In this document: positions 7,043-14,548 of the stretch, piece after piece
How positions within the stretch are numbered: the stretch's first letter is position 1
Layout of the letters: every line of letters begins with the position of its first letter
NCBI GenBank assembly: GCA_025363695.1
Contig: JANYDI010000071.1
Location: 1 to 21,294 of the forward strand
DNA: 21,294 bases
Direction: 5' to 3'
Source of the DNA: Opitutia bacterium
GTDB lineage: Bacteria; Verrucomicrobiota; Verrucomicrobiia; Opitutales; JANYDI01
Made by a program: the position numbers and the translations under genes
Notes under the pieces: model-generated
Told to the model about the DNA's origin: nothing
The model's input: only the letters and a program-made list of their open reading frames with translations
Database searches by the model: none

Positions 7043-8571
7043 TGCACAGGTGCTTGATTGCTGTTATTTTAGGCGTGTTTATGGGGCAGGCCTTGTTTGC
7101 AGAACCCTCAGGGTCCTCAGGGTCCTCAGGACCCAAGGAACTCCGCTGGGCTGCTGACCCCAACAGCGGCGTTCCTTACGTGTTTGCAGACCCTAAGGGC
7201 GCCATTATTGGGTTTGAAGTCGATATCATCCATGCCATTGCGGAATGTTTGGGGCGCAAGGCTGTATTTATCGGCAACAACTTTGACTGCCTCATCCCCG
7301 GGCTGCGCCGAGGGCTTTATGATGTCGTGATAAATGGCTTGCCGCTGCTGCCCACCGGCAGCCCTGGGGTGCTCTATACAGACCCCTATTTTTTGTCCTA
7401 CGGGCAATTGGTGGTGCGCCAAAATGAGACCACGATACAGCATTTTGACGACCTGGAAAACCGTAAAATCGGGACTTATCGCAACTGGAAAGGGGGGATT
7501 TCCATAAAGCCTATCGAGGGCTTGGAGCTGCGGCGTTATGCTTACGAAGTCAATGCCTACGAGGACCTTTTGCACCGCCGCATCGATGCGGTTTTGCTGG
7601 ACTTCCCTGAATCTGCCTACTATACCGCGCTCATCAAGGGCCTCAAAATGGTCGGGCCACCCTTGGGGAACCTCGAATACGGCATGGTCGTATCCGACGA
7701 CCACCCCGAGCTGCTTGAGGAGCTCAATGCCGCCATCAAAATCCTCACCCAAACGGGAGTTTTGCAGGGCATACTGGTCTCCTGGAAGCTCTGGAACCCA
7801 CGCATGGAGGCTTGGCTGGGCCCCTACACGGCCACGGAGGAACAAACCGCCCATTACGAAAAAACCATCGCTAGCCAAAACACCGATACCGCTGATGACG
7901 GGAGAGTTGTTCGCTATATTGGCTTTTTACCTATTTTGCTCGAAGCCGCCATCACTACCCTGCTTATCTCGCTTTTGTCTATGCTTTTAGCCCTCACGCT
8001 GGGCCTATTTTTGGCCATTGTACGGGTCTATTGGGCGAGACCCTTTTCACTGCTGGCTAGCATGATTATCGAAGCCCTGCGCGGCACCCCTTTGCTCATT
8101 CAGCTTTACCTGATTTTTTACGGACTCCCGCACCTAGGCATCAAGCTGCCACCCATCCTAGCGGGCATCCTAGGCCTAGGACTCAACTACATGGCGTATG
8201 AGGCGGAAAACTACCGAGCCGGCCTCATCGCCATCCCCAAAGGCCAAATGGAGGCCGCCCGAGCCCTAGGCATGTCGCACTTCCAGGCACTACGCCATGT
8301 CATGATCCCCCAAGCCATCCGCATCGTCATCCCGCCCATCACCAACGACTTCATCTCGCTGATCAAGGACTCCTCCCTGCTCTCCGTCATCACCATTGTC
8401 GAGCTCACCGAAACCTATACCCAACTGGCCAATGCCCACTACGACTTCCTCGGCCTAGGCCTCATCTTCGCCGTCCTTTACCTGCTCATGGGCCTGCCCT
8501 TTGTCCTGCTCGCCCGACGTGCTGAGAGGAAGGGCGGCAGTAGAGTGGGCATACGAGGCGCGAAGGGCTAG
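7042..8571 (+). CDS. Fused amino-acid-binding protein and permease of a polar amino-acid ABC importer
   Basis: The 509-residue protein joins two normally separate subunits. Residues 1-20 form a signal sequence ending at LFA-EP, followed by a Ser-Gly linker (SGSSGSSG) encoded by a 9-base tandem repeat. Residues about 32-255 are a family-3 solute-binding domain (LRWAADPNSGVPYVFADPKGAIIGFEVDI, then YTDPYFLSYGQLVV). Residues about 285-500 are a HisM/GlnP-type permease with several membrane helices and the EAA loop starting at E404 (EAARALGMSHFQALRHVMIPQAIR), which docks on the ATPase encoded just upstream. Such binding-protein/permease fusions are known in GlnP-type importers. Polar amino acids are likely; the exact ligand cannot be told. 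With the ATPase the transporter is complete as a homodimeric 2+2 assembly. Confidence 0.9.
   Translation: MHRCLIAVILGVFMGQALFAEPSGSSGSSGPKELRWAADPNSGVPYVFADPKGAIIGFEVDIIHAIAECLGRKAVFIGNNFDCLIPGLRRGLYDVVINGLPLLPTGSPGVLYTDPYFLSYGQLVVRQNETTIQHFDDLENRKIGTYRNWKGGISIKPIEGLELRRYAYEVNAYEDLLHRRIDAVLLDFPESAYYTALIKGLKMVGPPLGNLEYGMVVSDDHPELLEELNAAIKILTQTGVLQGILVSWKLWNPRMEAWLGPYTATEEQTAHYEKTIASQNTDTADDGRVVRYIGFLPILLEAAITTLLISLLSMLLALTLGLFLAIVRVYWARPFSLLASMIIEALRGTPLLIQLYLIFYGLPHLGIKLPPILAGILGLGLNYMAYEAENYRAGLIAIPKGQMEAARALGMSHFQALRHVMIPQAIRIVIPPITNDFISLIKDSSLLSVITIVELTETYTQLANAHYDFLGLGLIFAVLYLLMGLPFVLLARRAERKGGSRVGIRGAKG
7105..7131 (+). repeat. 9-base tandem repeat encoding a Ser-Gly linker
   Basis: Three copies of a TCCTCAGGG-like unit lie in frame just after the signal sequence of the fused transporter and encode SGSSGSSG. 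Copy-number slippage would only change linker length, never the frame. Confidence 0.7.
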
Positions 8572-8583
8572 GAGGAGGAGGAG

Positions 8584-8719
8584 GAAAGGGCTAAGGGGCG
8601 CTGGCGCCCCTTAGGATCCCCTCCGATAGGCAATTTTACAAAATGCTAGCGCATTTTGGTAAAATTGCCTATCGGGGAGGGTGATACTAAGCCCCCCCAC
8701 ATGGGCGCGAAGCGATCGA
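8584..8719 (+). repeat. Repeat A, copy 5
   Basis: H1 is at about 8593-8612 (GGGGCGCTGGCGCCCC), H2 at 8623-8675 with arms CCGATAGGCAATTTTA / TAAAATTGCCTATCGG, and H3 a slightly altered GGGCGCGAAGCGATC ending at 8717. H1 faces the 3' end of the transporter gene. A (GGA)n run at 8570-8585 lies between the stop codon and the element. Confidence 0.85.
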
Positions 8720-8797
8720 ATATTGTCAATATAAGTATTTATTTAAACCACAAAGAATACTTACATTAGGGCGTGTGATCAATTAACTAAGCTTAAA

Positions 8798-9044
8798 ACC
8801 ACAAAATGAGAGCCCTGAAAGGGCGGCATATCGTAGCCCAGGGCGTGAGCCCTGGGTTTGGCATAGAAAAAAGATTTTGAGCCCTACAGGGGCGATTTAG
8901 ATAATAAATCTTCTAAATTACACAATAAATCTCCTTTATTATAAATCGCCCCTGTAGGGCTCAAGTTTACTTTTTACCCAAAAACCCAGGGCTTACGCCC
9001 TGGGCTACGATCTGCCGGCCTTTCAGGCCTCCTTATGTGTGGTT
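8798..9044. repeat. Repeat C, copy 3
   Basis: Mirrored modules (AGCCCTGAAAGGGCGGC, CCCAGGGCGTGAGCCCTGGG, GAGCCCTACAGGGGCGATT) flank an AT-rich centre at about 8897-8947. The centre and the loop variants (GTGAG on the left, CTTAC on the right) are the reverse complement of C copy 5. No gene lies between 8572 and 9364. Confidence 0.85.
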
Positions 9045-9094
9045 TGTTGTTAGTCAAGTAGTTAAGTTATTTTCAATACAATATAGCCCTTTCC

Positions 9095-9196
9095 AGATTT
9101 GATGTGATTTTTCAAGGCAAAAATAGCACCAGAATTAACACCCTAGCCCTGGGCTACGATATGCCGGCCCTTCAGGCCTCCTTAAGTGTGTTTTGA
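9095..9196. repeat. Repeat D plus half of repeat C
   Basis: ATGTGATTTTTCAAGGCAAA, AGAATTAACACCCTAGCCC and then a right-half C end (GGCCCTTCAGGCCTCCTTAAGTGTG). The same D-plus-half-C arrangement occurs at about 20550-20648 and 20915-21016. Confidence 0.65.
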
Positions 9197-9214
9197 TAAA
9201 CATTGCTTAAATTC

Positions 9215-9343
9215 GATCCCGAAGGGATCTGTGGGGAGCCTTGTATCACCCTTACCGATAGGCGATTTTTATAAAATGCTCTGCATTTTTGAAAATCGCC
9301 TATCGGAGGGGATCCAAGGGGCGCAAGCGCCCCTTGGCCCTTT
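9215..9343 (-). repeat. Repeat A, copy 6
   Basis: H3 is GATCCCGAAGGGATC at 9215-9229, a paired change from GATCGC/GCGATC to GATCCC/GGGATC. H2 lies at 9255-9306 (arms CCGATAGGCGA / TCGCCTATCGG) and H1 at about 9317-9336. H1 faces the 3' end of the isocitrate dehydrogenase gene, whose stop is at 9365-9367. Confidence 0.85.
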
Positions 9344-9364
9344 ATATTTCCTTCCCTTTCAACA

Positions 9365-10765
9365 CTACGCGTATACCACCTGCACCTGTACAAACTTCCC
9401 CTCACGCAACGCCGCCAACGCCGTCAAGAGCCGGGCAATCGCGGCTTGGGGGGGCGCCGTTGCTTCCTGCGGGACGAAGCGGCAGAGCCAGTAGTCGCAG
9501 AACTGGGGCCAAACGAGGGTACTTGGAAAAACCTCGAGGCCTCGGCCTTGGACGCAGGCGAGGGTCCAGTGGGGGAGCTGCAGGGTTTTTAGGGTTTCGA
9601 GGTGTTGGCGCGCCTGGGAGCTTTCCCAATGCATAAAAACGTCTAAGGCCTTGAGGTTGAGGGACTTTTGAGGGATTTCGGGTTCTCGGGAAAGGGGCTT
9701 GAGACTGGCTTGCCGTGAAGCGGGCTTGAGGGTGTGGGGTTTTTGACCCAGACGCTGAATGACGGCCTGGGCAAAGGCGTGGGTGCCGACTTTGTGTTGA
9801 GAGCGCTCAGGCGTGTAGATATCGGGCGTGTGCTGCCCCGCTTCGAGGGTGGCCAGCCAGGCATTTTCGATACGCTCAGCCACGGCTTCTTGCCCCAGAT
9901 AACCAAGCATGGACAGCGCCGCCAAAAGCAGCCCGGAAGGGTTGGCGCAGTCTCGGGTGGCGATGTCCGGCGCACAGCCATGAATGGCTTCAAAAAGCGC
10001 GACCTCAGGCCCTATGTTTACGGAAGGGCCTAGGGCGACGGAGCCCGAAAGCTGTGCCGTAATATCTGAAAGAATATCCCCATAAAGGTTGGAAAGAACG
10101 ATGACATCAAAGTGCTCAGGCTTGTGGACAATACGCGCCATGCCGATGTCTACGATAAGGTGCTCAGCTTCGATTTCTGGATACGCCAAGGACAGCGTTT
10201 TAAAAATAGCATGGAAGCAGCCATCGGTTTTTTTGAGAATATTATCCTTGCTCAAGCAGGTGACTTTTTTGCGTTTGTGCAGCCTGGCATAGTCAAAGGC
10301 ATAGCGGATAATACGCTCACAAGCCCGATGGCTGGTGATTTTAGCGGCCTGGAGCACGTCTGGGGTTTGCCGGTATTCTTGCCCGACGTAGAGGTCTTCC
10401 TCGTTTTCCCGAATCACGACGAGATCCATGCGCGGATGCAAAGTCGCCACATAGGGCCCATAGGCCCGAGCCGGGCGCACATTGGCATACAGGTCTAAAA
10501 GCTTCCTGAGGGCCACATTGACACTGCTGAAGCCACCGCCTTGTGGGGTCATAAGGGGGCCTTTGAGTAAAACGCCTGTTTGGGTAATGGCTTTCAGGGC
10601 CTCAGCGCTGATGCCCGTAGGATGGCCCTGTTGCACAGCCGCTTGACCTAAGTAGACTTCCTGATAGGCAAGCGGTGCCTTGGCCGCTTCGAGGATGGCT
10701 AAAACAGCGCCCATGATTTCAGGCCCCACCCCATCTCCGCGAACAATAGTGACAGGGATTCTCAT
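9365..10765 (-). CDS. icd: Isocitrate dehydrogenase (Thermus/Rickettsia-type, about 470 residues)
   Basis: The enzyme oxidatively decarboxylates isocitrate to 2-oxoglutarate in the TCA cycle. Of the 466 residues, about 1-330 form the beta-decarboxylating dehydrogenase fold: GDGVGPEI (10-17) near the nucleotide, the isocitrate-binding segment SSVNVALRK (80-88), NVRP (96-98), RENEEDLYVG (119-128) with Y126, metal-binding D230 and D234 in NLYGDILSD, and IHGCAPDIA (261-269) at the cofactor site. A C-terminal extension of roughly 130 residues separates it from leuB and matches the longer Thermus/Rickettsia subfamily. Whether it uses NAD or NADP cannot be settled by eye. The gene is alone, diverging from the RDD gene across a 103-base repeat-free gap; its 3' end faces repeat A copy 6. 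Confidence 0.85.
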   Translation of the reverse strand: MRIPVTIVRGDGVGPEIMGAVLAILEAAKAPLAYQEVYLGQAAVQQGHPTGISAEALKAITQTGVLLKGPLMTPQGGGFSSVNVALRKLLDLYANVRPARAYGPYVATLHPRMDLVVIRENEEDLYVGQEYRQTPDVLQAAKITSHRACERIIRYAFDYARLHKRKKVTCLSKDNILKKTDGCFHAIFKTLSLAYPEIEAEHLIVDIGMARIVHKPEHFDVIVLSNLYGDILSDITAQLSGSVALGPSVNIGPEVALFEAIHGCAPDIATRDCANPSGLLLAALSMLGYLGQEAVAERIENAWLATLEAGQHTPDIYTPERSQHKVGTHAFAQAVIQRLGQKPHTLKPASRQASLKPLSREPEIPQKSLNLKALDVFMHWESSQARQHLETLKTLQLPHWTLACVQGRGLEVFPSTLVWPQFCDYWLCRFVPQEATAPPQAAIARLLTALAALREGKFVQVQVVYA

Positions 10766-10812
10766 GGCCCTGATTATGGCCCCTAGCCCCAGAAAGTCAA
10801 GCCAGTGGCCAA

Positions 10813-10851
10813 GATTATTGCCTTGATTTAAAGTTTATAATTGCTTATCAT
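10813..10851 (+). promoter_or_regulatory. Promoter region of the RDD gene
   Basis: TTGATT (10823-10828) is followed after exactly 17 bases by TATCAT (10846-10851). A perfect TATAAT also occurs at 10836-10841 but lacks a good -35 partner. Either would give a short leader; an AGG at 10858-10860 lies eight bases before the ATG. Confidence 0.5.
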
Positions 10852-10868
10852 TAAAACAGGTTCTCATT

Positions 10869-11330
10869 ATGAAAGAAAACAGCCGCATTCAAACCCTGAT
10901 CGCCTGGGCAAAGACCGGTGATATCCGCATACGCAGAAGTCTTGCCTTCAGCTTTGACGTCCTCATCACGCAGCTGATCCCCGGCACGATACACCCCACT
11001 TTGGCGCTGATTAGCCTCCCCTACTTTATTTACTTTTTGGCCAAAAAAGGAGCCACTCCTGGCAAGCAATTGCTCTTCCTGAAGGTGGAAACCATTGAGG
11101 GCAAGCCCCTTATGCTCTACCAGGCCATTGCACGCGTTATGGCACAGTTTTTGTTCGGCTTTCCGATTTTGCTGCAGTATGTCGTTTCCGGAAGCCTTGG
11201 CAGCCCTGCCTTTTTGGCCGTCTCAGCCCTGCTCTTTGTGGGTAGCCATGCGGTTGCGCTGACCAACAAGCAGCACCGAACGCTGCATGATTATGTATCG
11301 AACACGGTAGTCCACGCAAGAAAAATTTAA
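10869..11330 (+). CDS. RDD-family membrane protein
   Basis: The 153-residue protein carries the RDD family hallmarks: an arginine plus acidic residue in the first helix (RRSLAFSFDVLI, residues about 22-33), a conserved ATPGKQLLFLKV stretch after the second hydrophobic segment, and a terminal HRTLHDYVSNTVVV-like motif (HRTLHDYVSNTVVHA). Three to four membrane segments are visible. RDD proteins are integral membrane proteins of mostly unknown function; some have been linked to ion or compatible-solute transport. It has its own promoter and a ribosome site (AGG, eight bases before ATG). The TAA stop overlaps the first bases of repeat A copy 7. Family firm, function open. Confidence 0.8.
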   Translation: MKENSRIQTLIAWAKTGDIRIRRSLAFSFDVLITQLIPGTIHPTLALISLPYFIYFLAKKGATPGKQLLFLKVETIEGKPLMLYQAIARVMAQFLFGFPILLQYVVSGSLGSPAFLAVSALLFVGSHAVALTNKQHRTLHDYVSNTVVHARKI

Positions 11331-11457
11331 GGGCCAAGGGGCGCTTGCTCCCCTTAGGATCCCCTTTCCGATGGCGATTTATCAAAATATTACATATTTT
11401 AATAAATCGCCATCGGGAAACATATACTAAGGCACCCCACAGATCGCGAAGCGATCC
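11329..11457 (+). repeat. Repeat A, copy 7
   Basis: The terminal AAGGGCC overlaps the RDD stop codon. H1 is at about 11337-11355 with an imperfect stem, H2 at 11368-11416 (arms CCGATGGCGATTTAT / ATAAATCGCCATCGG) and H3 GATCGCGAAGCGATC at 11442-11456. Followed after 25 bases by the inverted copy 8, without a C element between. Confidence 0.85.
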
Positions 11458-11481
11458 GGGTGTATTTTTTGCAAATGCCTC

Positions 11482-11609
11482 GATCGCGAAGCGATCTGGG
11501 GGGACCTTTAGTATGGACTTCCCGATAGCGATTTTGCCAAAATACGTAGTATTTTGCAAAATCGCTATCGGAAAGGGGATCCAAGGGGAGCTGGCTCCCC
11601 TTAGCCCTT
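11482..11609 (-). repeat. Repeat A, copy 8
   Basis: H3 GATCGCGAAGCGATC at 11482-11496, H2 at 11522-11571 (arms CCGATAGCGA / TCGCTATCGG) and H1 at about 11583-11602. With copy 7 it forms the shortest spacer, 281 bases: two inverted A elements and a 24-base loop. H1 faces the start of the PpiD-like gene. Confidence 0.85.
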
Positions 11610-11630
11610 AGCCTTTTCTAAGAATTGCGC

Positions 11631-11659
11631 TTGACAGATACGTGGATCCTCGTTTTGTT
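11631..11659 (+). promoter_or_regulatory. Possible promoter of the PpiD-like gene
   Basis: A perfect TTGACA (11631-11636) is followed after 17 bases by a weak TTTGTT (11654-11659). It lies between repeat A copy 8 and the ATG at 11676. A start at the upstream TTG (11625) would place the -35 box inside the coding region, which favours the ATG. Confidence 0.4.
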
Positions 11660-11675
11660 AAGTGCACACCCTTTT

Positions 11676-13250
11676 ATGATTACTTGGATCCAGGAAAAGC
11701 TGCACAAACACCTCAGGTCGATTTTCATCGTACTGCTTGCGATTATCATCACTTCTTTCGTCTTTACGGTAGGGCGTTCCCCGGGTATAGGACGTGCGCA
11801 TCAGGAGGTGAAGCCGCTTGACTATTACGGGTATAACCTTCGATCTGCCAAGGATATGGAGTTTTTGCAGACGGCAGCGCTGATTTCATGTCAAATGAAT
11901 AGTGGCATGCCTCCTAGCAATGAGGAGCAGCTGGCCACACTGATACAGATGCGTCCGCCGCTGCTTCATTTAGCCGATAAATGGCTCATCCCAGCGCCCT
12001 CAAGTAATCAGCTCAACGCCTTTTTGGCCACTAGGCCGTTCTTTACGAACAAGGATGGCGACTTTGAACCCAAACGCTATGAAGACTTCGTCGAACGCTT
12101 TGGGAAGGACAAGGAGCGGCTGTTGCAGATTTTTGAACAAGATTACCGCATGCACCTGGTCCAAAAGCTCCTGGAAGGCCCGGGTTATACCCTGGATTAC
12201 GAGGCTCAGCGCATCCTGGAAATCGCCCGTACACGCTGGACCGTTGAGGAAGCCAAGCTCGACGAAACACACTGGACTACGGATATCAGCAAGGAGCCGG
12301 CAGCCCTAGAAGGCTACTACAAGCAAAATAAAGCACGTTATATTGAGCCCAAGACGCTTCAGCTCAGCTCAGTACGCTTTGGAATAGGCGCCAAAATCGA
12401 GACGCTTCCTGAGCCTGATCAGGAAAAAATTGAAGCCTGCCGGCAAAAATTGTTCAATGGCAACAAAGACCTCAAGGACGAGCTTTTGGTCTACTTTATT
12501 CGACGCGAGGAGGCCAAAAAAATAACCCAAGAGCTGGCCTGTGGCCTTGAGTATGCCCTGTTTGATGCTCACATCGCTTATCAAAGCGACCCATTTAAGC
12601 AGCTCCTGAGCGATCGGGGCCTCACCCTCGAAGCCCCCGTTAGCGTGCGTGAAGGCGAGCCGATGGAAGACTTTTCCTACCTGCAGGCGGATGCCGTGGC
12701 TACGCTTTTTGATTTAGATAATCAGCATTACTGCTCTTCACCCCTATTCACCGGGGACGCCTACGTCTTGTTTTTCCTGGACGGACAGCAAGAACAACGC
12801 CCCTTGAGCCTAGAAGAAGCGCAGGCAAGGATCGAAGCCGATTACGTAGCGGAAGAAAAACTCAAGGCCTTTCAAACCTATGGCACGGCTATTCGCGAAG
12901 ACTTAGTCGCGCAACTACAAGCGGGGGCCAACGCTTCCTTTGGAGCGCTCGCACAGGAAAAGGGATTTGTGGTCACGACACACAAAGATTTCAATCTTGA
13001 AGAACCCCCTGCAGGCCTGACTTATAGCAGTTTTGAGCACTTGCAAAAAATGCCTGCCAAGGCTGTCTCGGACTTCTTTGTAGAAGGCAAAAATGGTCGC
13101 CTCCTCTATGTGGAAGAAAAGATTTTGCCTGTGCCCTCCGAACACAAGGAAGCCCTTCAGCGCATCCATGACTACCAAGAAAGCAGCGCTTCACGGCTGC
13201 GCAGCATAGCCCTACTGCGTCAGCTCGCCAAGCCTGCGCTGGAAGATTAG
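11676..13250 (+). CDS. PpiD/SurA-like membrane-anchored periplasmic folding factor
   Basis: The protein (524 residues from the ATG at 11676) starts with a short basic cytoplasmic segment and one membrane helix (about residues 14-32, FIVLLAIIITSFVFTVG), leaving the rest in the periplasm. This is the layout of PpiD-type chaperones. The N-terminal half resembles a SurA/PpiD chaperone domain: helices with FATRPFF-like ends, then DGDFEPKRYEDFVERFG, equivalent to the 'F..dGkFd...Y..fl' region. The C-terminal half has a PpiD-like ending (LSLEEAQARIEADYVAEEKLKAFQ). I see no recognisable parvulin active-site motif, so prolyl isomerase activity is doubtful. It likely assists folding of secreted proteins. 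The solute-binding gene follows after seven bases in the same operon. An in-frame TTG at 11625 is a less likely start. Confidence 0.65.
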   Translation: MITWIQEKLHKHLRSIFIVLLAIIITSFVFTVGRSPGIGRAHQEVKPLDYYGYNLRSAKDMEFLQTAALISCQMNSGMPPSNEEQLATLIQMRPPLLHLADKWLIPAPSSNQLNAFLATRPFFTNKDGDFEPKRYEDFVERFGKDKERLLQIFEQDYRMHLVQKLLEGPGYTLDYEAQRILEIARTRWTVEEAKLDETHWTTDISKEPAALEGYYKQNKARYIEPKTLQLSSVRFGIGAKIETLPEPDQEKIEACRQKLFNGNKDLKDELLVYFIRREEAKKITQELACGLEYALFDAHIAYQSDPFKQLLSDRGLTLEAPVSVREGEPMEDFSYLQADAVATLFDLDNQHYCSSPLFTGDAYVLFFLDGQQEQRPLSLEEAQARIEADYVAEEKLKAFQTYGTAIREDLVAQLQAGANASFGALAQEKGFVVTTHKDFNLEEPPAGLTYSSFEHLQKMPAKAVSDFFVEGKNGRLLYVEEKILPVPSEHKEALQRIHDYQESSASRLRSIALLRQLAKPALED

Positions 13251-13257
13251 CCCAGCC

Positions 13258-14217
13258 ATGAAGAAGCTTTTGTCTCTTGTTTTTACGATCGCTGCCCTTA
13301 CCTTGGCATTTTTCCTGACCATTAGAGCCTCCAAGCCGCATAGGTTTACTATCGGAATTACGCAAATCGTCGATCACCCCTCGTTGAATGCCGTCCGAAG
13401 GGGGATTTGCGATGTCCTGACCACCTCTGGTTATTCCCCGCAGGAAGGCACGCAAATCCTGTATGATGAGGCGCAGGGGAGTCCCGCTTTGGCTACCCAA
13501 ATTGCCCAAAAGTTTGCAGCCAAAAAGGTCAAGCTCATCATCGCCATTGCCACACCCAGTGCCCAGGCCGTACGGAATACTACCGATATTCCTCTGGTTT
13601 TTGCCAGCGTTACCGATCCCGTAGGCGCCAAGATTATCTCCAGCCTCGAACACCCCCAGCCCGGCATTACAGGCACACGCAGCGTCCCTGATTTCGAAGA
13701 TTACCTGCATCGTATACGTGCTATCCTCAAAAAACAAGGCCCCATTCGCCTAGGTGTTGTTTTAAATTATGGCGAGGATAATTCCGTAATTCTTTTCAAA
13801 AATTTAGAAAATTGTGCCAAAAAACAAGACTACATGCTAGTAACGGCAGCCGTCCAAAGCAGTAAGGAAGTCCGCACAGCCACCGAAAGCCTTATTGGCC
13901 GCATAGATGCTTTTTTCCTCATCCAAGACAACACCGTAGCCTCAGCCCTTGCTGCCCTGCTGACACCCGCGCTTAACCACAAAGTTCCCGTTTTCTCCAC
14001 CTATCTAGAAGCCGTGCAACAAGGCGCCCTAGCCGGCCTAGCCTTTGACGAGTACGCCATTGGCCAGCAAACAGGCCGCTTAGCTATTGAATTACTCAAG
14101 GATCCTCAAAAATCCATTCCCGTCCAAGACGCCAAGCTGCCCGTTTTCGCCGTCAATACCAGCACGGCTAAAAAACTCGGAATCCAGGTACCGCAGGCGA
14201 ATAAAGAGTATCGGTAG
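13258..14217 (+). CDS. ABC transporter substrate-binding protein, ABC_sub_bind (TrpX-like) family
   Basis: The 319-residue protein has an N-terminal signal or anchor (residues about 3-23, LLSLVFTIAALTLAFFLTI) without a lipobox. The mature part is typical of the ABC_sub_bind family (PF04392): FTIGITQIVDHPSLNAVRRGI near the N terminus, LIIAIATPSAQAVRNTTDIPLVFASVTDPVGAKI in the first lobe, and GLAFDEYAIGQQTGRLAIELL near the end. Characterised relatives bind tryptophan or tyrosine-like ligands, but substrate cannot be read here. Family members are usually encoded beside a permease and ATPase; here neither follows, only a repeat spacer and an unrelated antiporter. It is therefore an orphan binding protein, co-transcribed with the PpiD-like gene, whose partners must be elsewhere or absent. 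Confidence 0.85.
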   Translation: MKKLLSLVFTIAALTLAFFLTIRASKPHRFTIGITQIVDHPSLNAVRRGICDVLTTSGYSPQEGTQILYDEAQGSPALATQIAQKFAAKKVKLIIAIATPSAQAVRNTTDIPLVFASVTDPVGAKIISSLEHPQPGITGTRSVPDFEDYLHRIRAILKKQGPIRLGVVLNYGEDNSVILFKNLENCAKKQDYMLVTAAVQSSKEVRTATESLIGRIDAFFLIQDNTVASALAALLTPALNHKVPVFSTYLEAVQQGALAGLAFDEYAIGQQTGRLAIELLKDPQKSIPVQDAKLPVFAVNTSTAKKLGIQVPQANKEYR

Positions 14218-14225
14218 AAAGGGAA

Positions 14226-14260
14226 AGGCTAAGGGGCGCTGTGGTCCCCTTAGGATCCCC
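14226..14260 (+). repeat. Repeat A, copy 9 (only the H1 end)
   Basis: Only the H1 hairpin (about 14231-14251) and the following GGATCCCC are present; H2 is missing and repeat B copy 2 begins in its place. H1 faces the stop codon of the binding-protein gene eight bases away. Confidence 0.7.
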
Positions 14261-14386
14261 GAAGGGTGGTTTTGGCGGGGTCTTTTGAGTTTATACGGCG
14301 TCACCTTCGCGCTCGAGTGCTGTAGCACACGTCGCGCTAGGTTCCTTGTCTAAACATCAAAATACCTCCGCCAAAACCACCCTTCC
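14261..14386. repeat. Repeat B, copy 2, nested inside an A-type spacer
   Basis: Outer arms GAAGGGTGGTTTTGGCGG (14261-14278) and its complement (about 14369-14386) pair almost perfectly; an inner part contains GTGCTGTAGCACAC. The arms share no sequence with copies 1 and 3, but the layout is the same. It takes the position that H2 would hold in copy 9. No gene lies between 14218 and 14548. Confidence 0.7.
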
Positions 14387-14409
14387 AAGGCAGTTCATAA
14401 ATACACCCG

Positions 14410-14535
14410 GATCCCTTCGGGATCTGTGAGGGGTCTTGTATCGCCCCATCCGGTAGCGATTTATTATAAATACGTAGTATTTTAATAAATCGCTACCGAT
14501 AGGGGATCCAAGGGGACTACGTCCCCTTGGCCCTT
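14410..14535 (-). repeat. Repeat A, copy 10
   Basis: H3 GATCCCTTCGGGATC at 14410-14424, H2 at 14451-14498 (arms CGGTAGCGATTTATT / AATAAATCGCTACCG) and H1 at about 14509-14529. The H1 end is only 13 bases before the first ATG of the antiporter gene. Confidence 0.85.
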
Positions 14536-14548
14536 TCAACATACAGTC

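Noticed and set aside
7126..7878. 250-residue open frame on the minus strand
   Set aside because: It lies entirely opposite the well-supported binding-protein/permease fusion and shows no family resemblance; it is an antisense shadow.
8584..8719. Ordinary Rho-independent terminators at gene ends
   Set aside because: The H1 and H2 hairpins are strong but lack a following T-run, and the same elements sit at gene 5' ends, so a simple terminator call is not supported.
12991..13737. 248-residue open frame on the minus strand
   Set aside because: It overlaps the ends of two confident plus-strand genes (PpiD-like and ABC_sub_bind) and has no recognisable domain.
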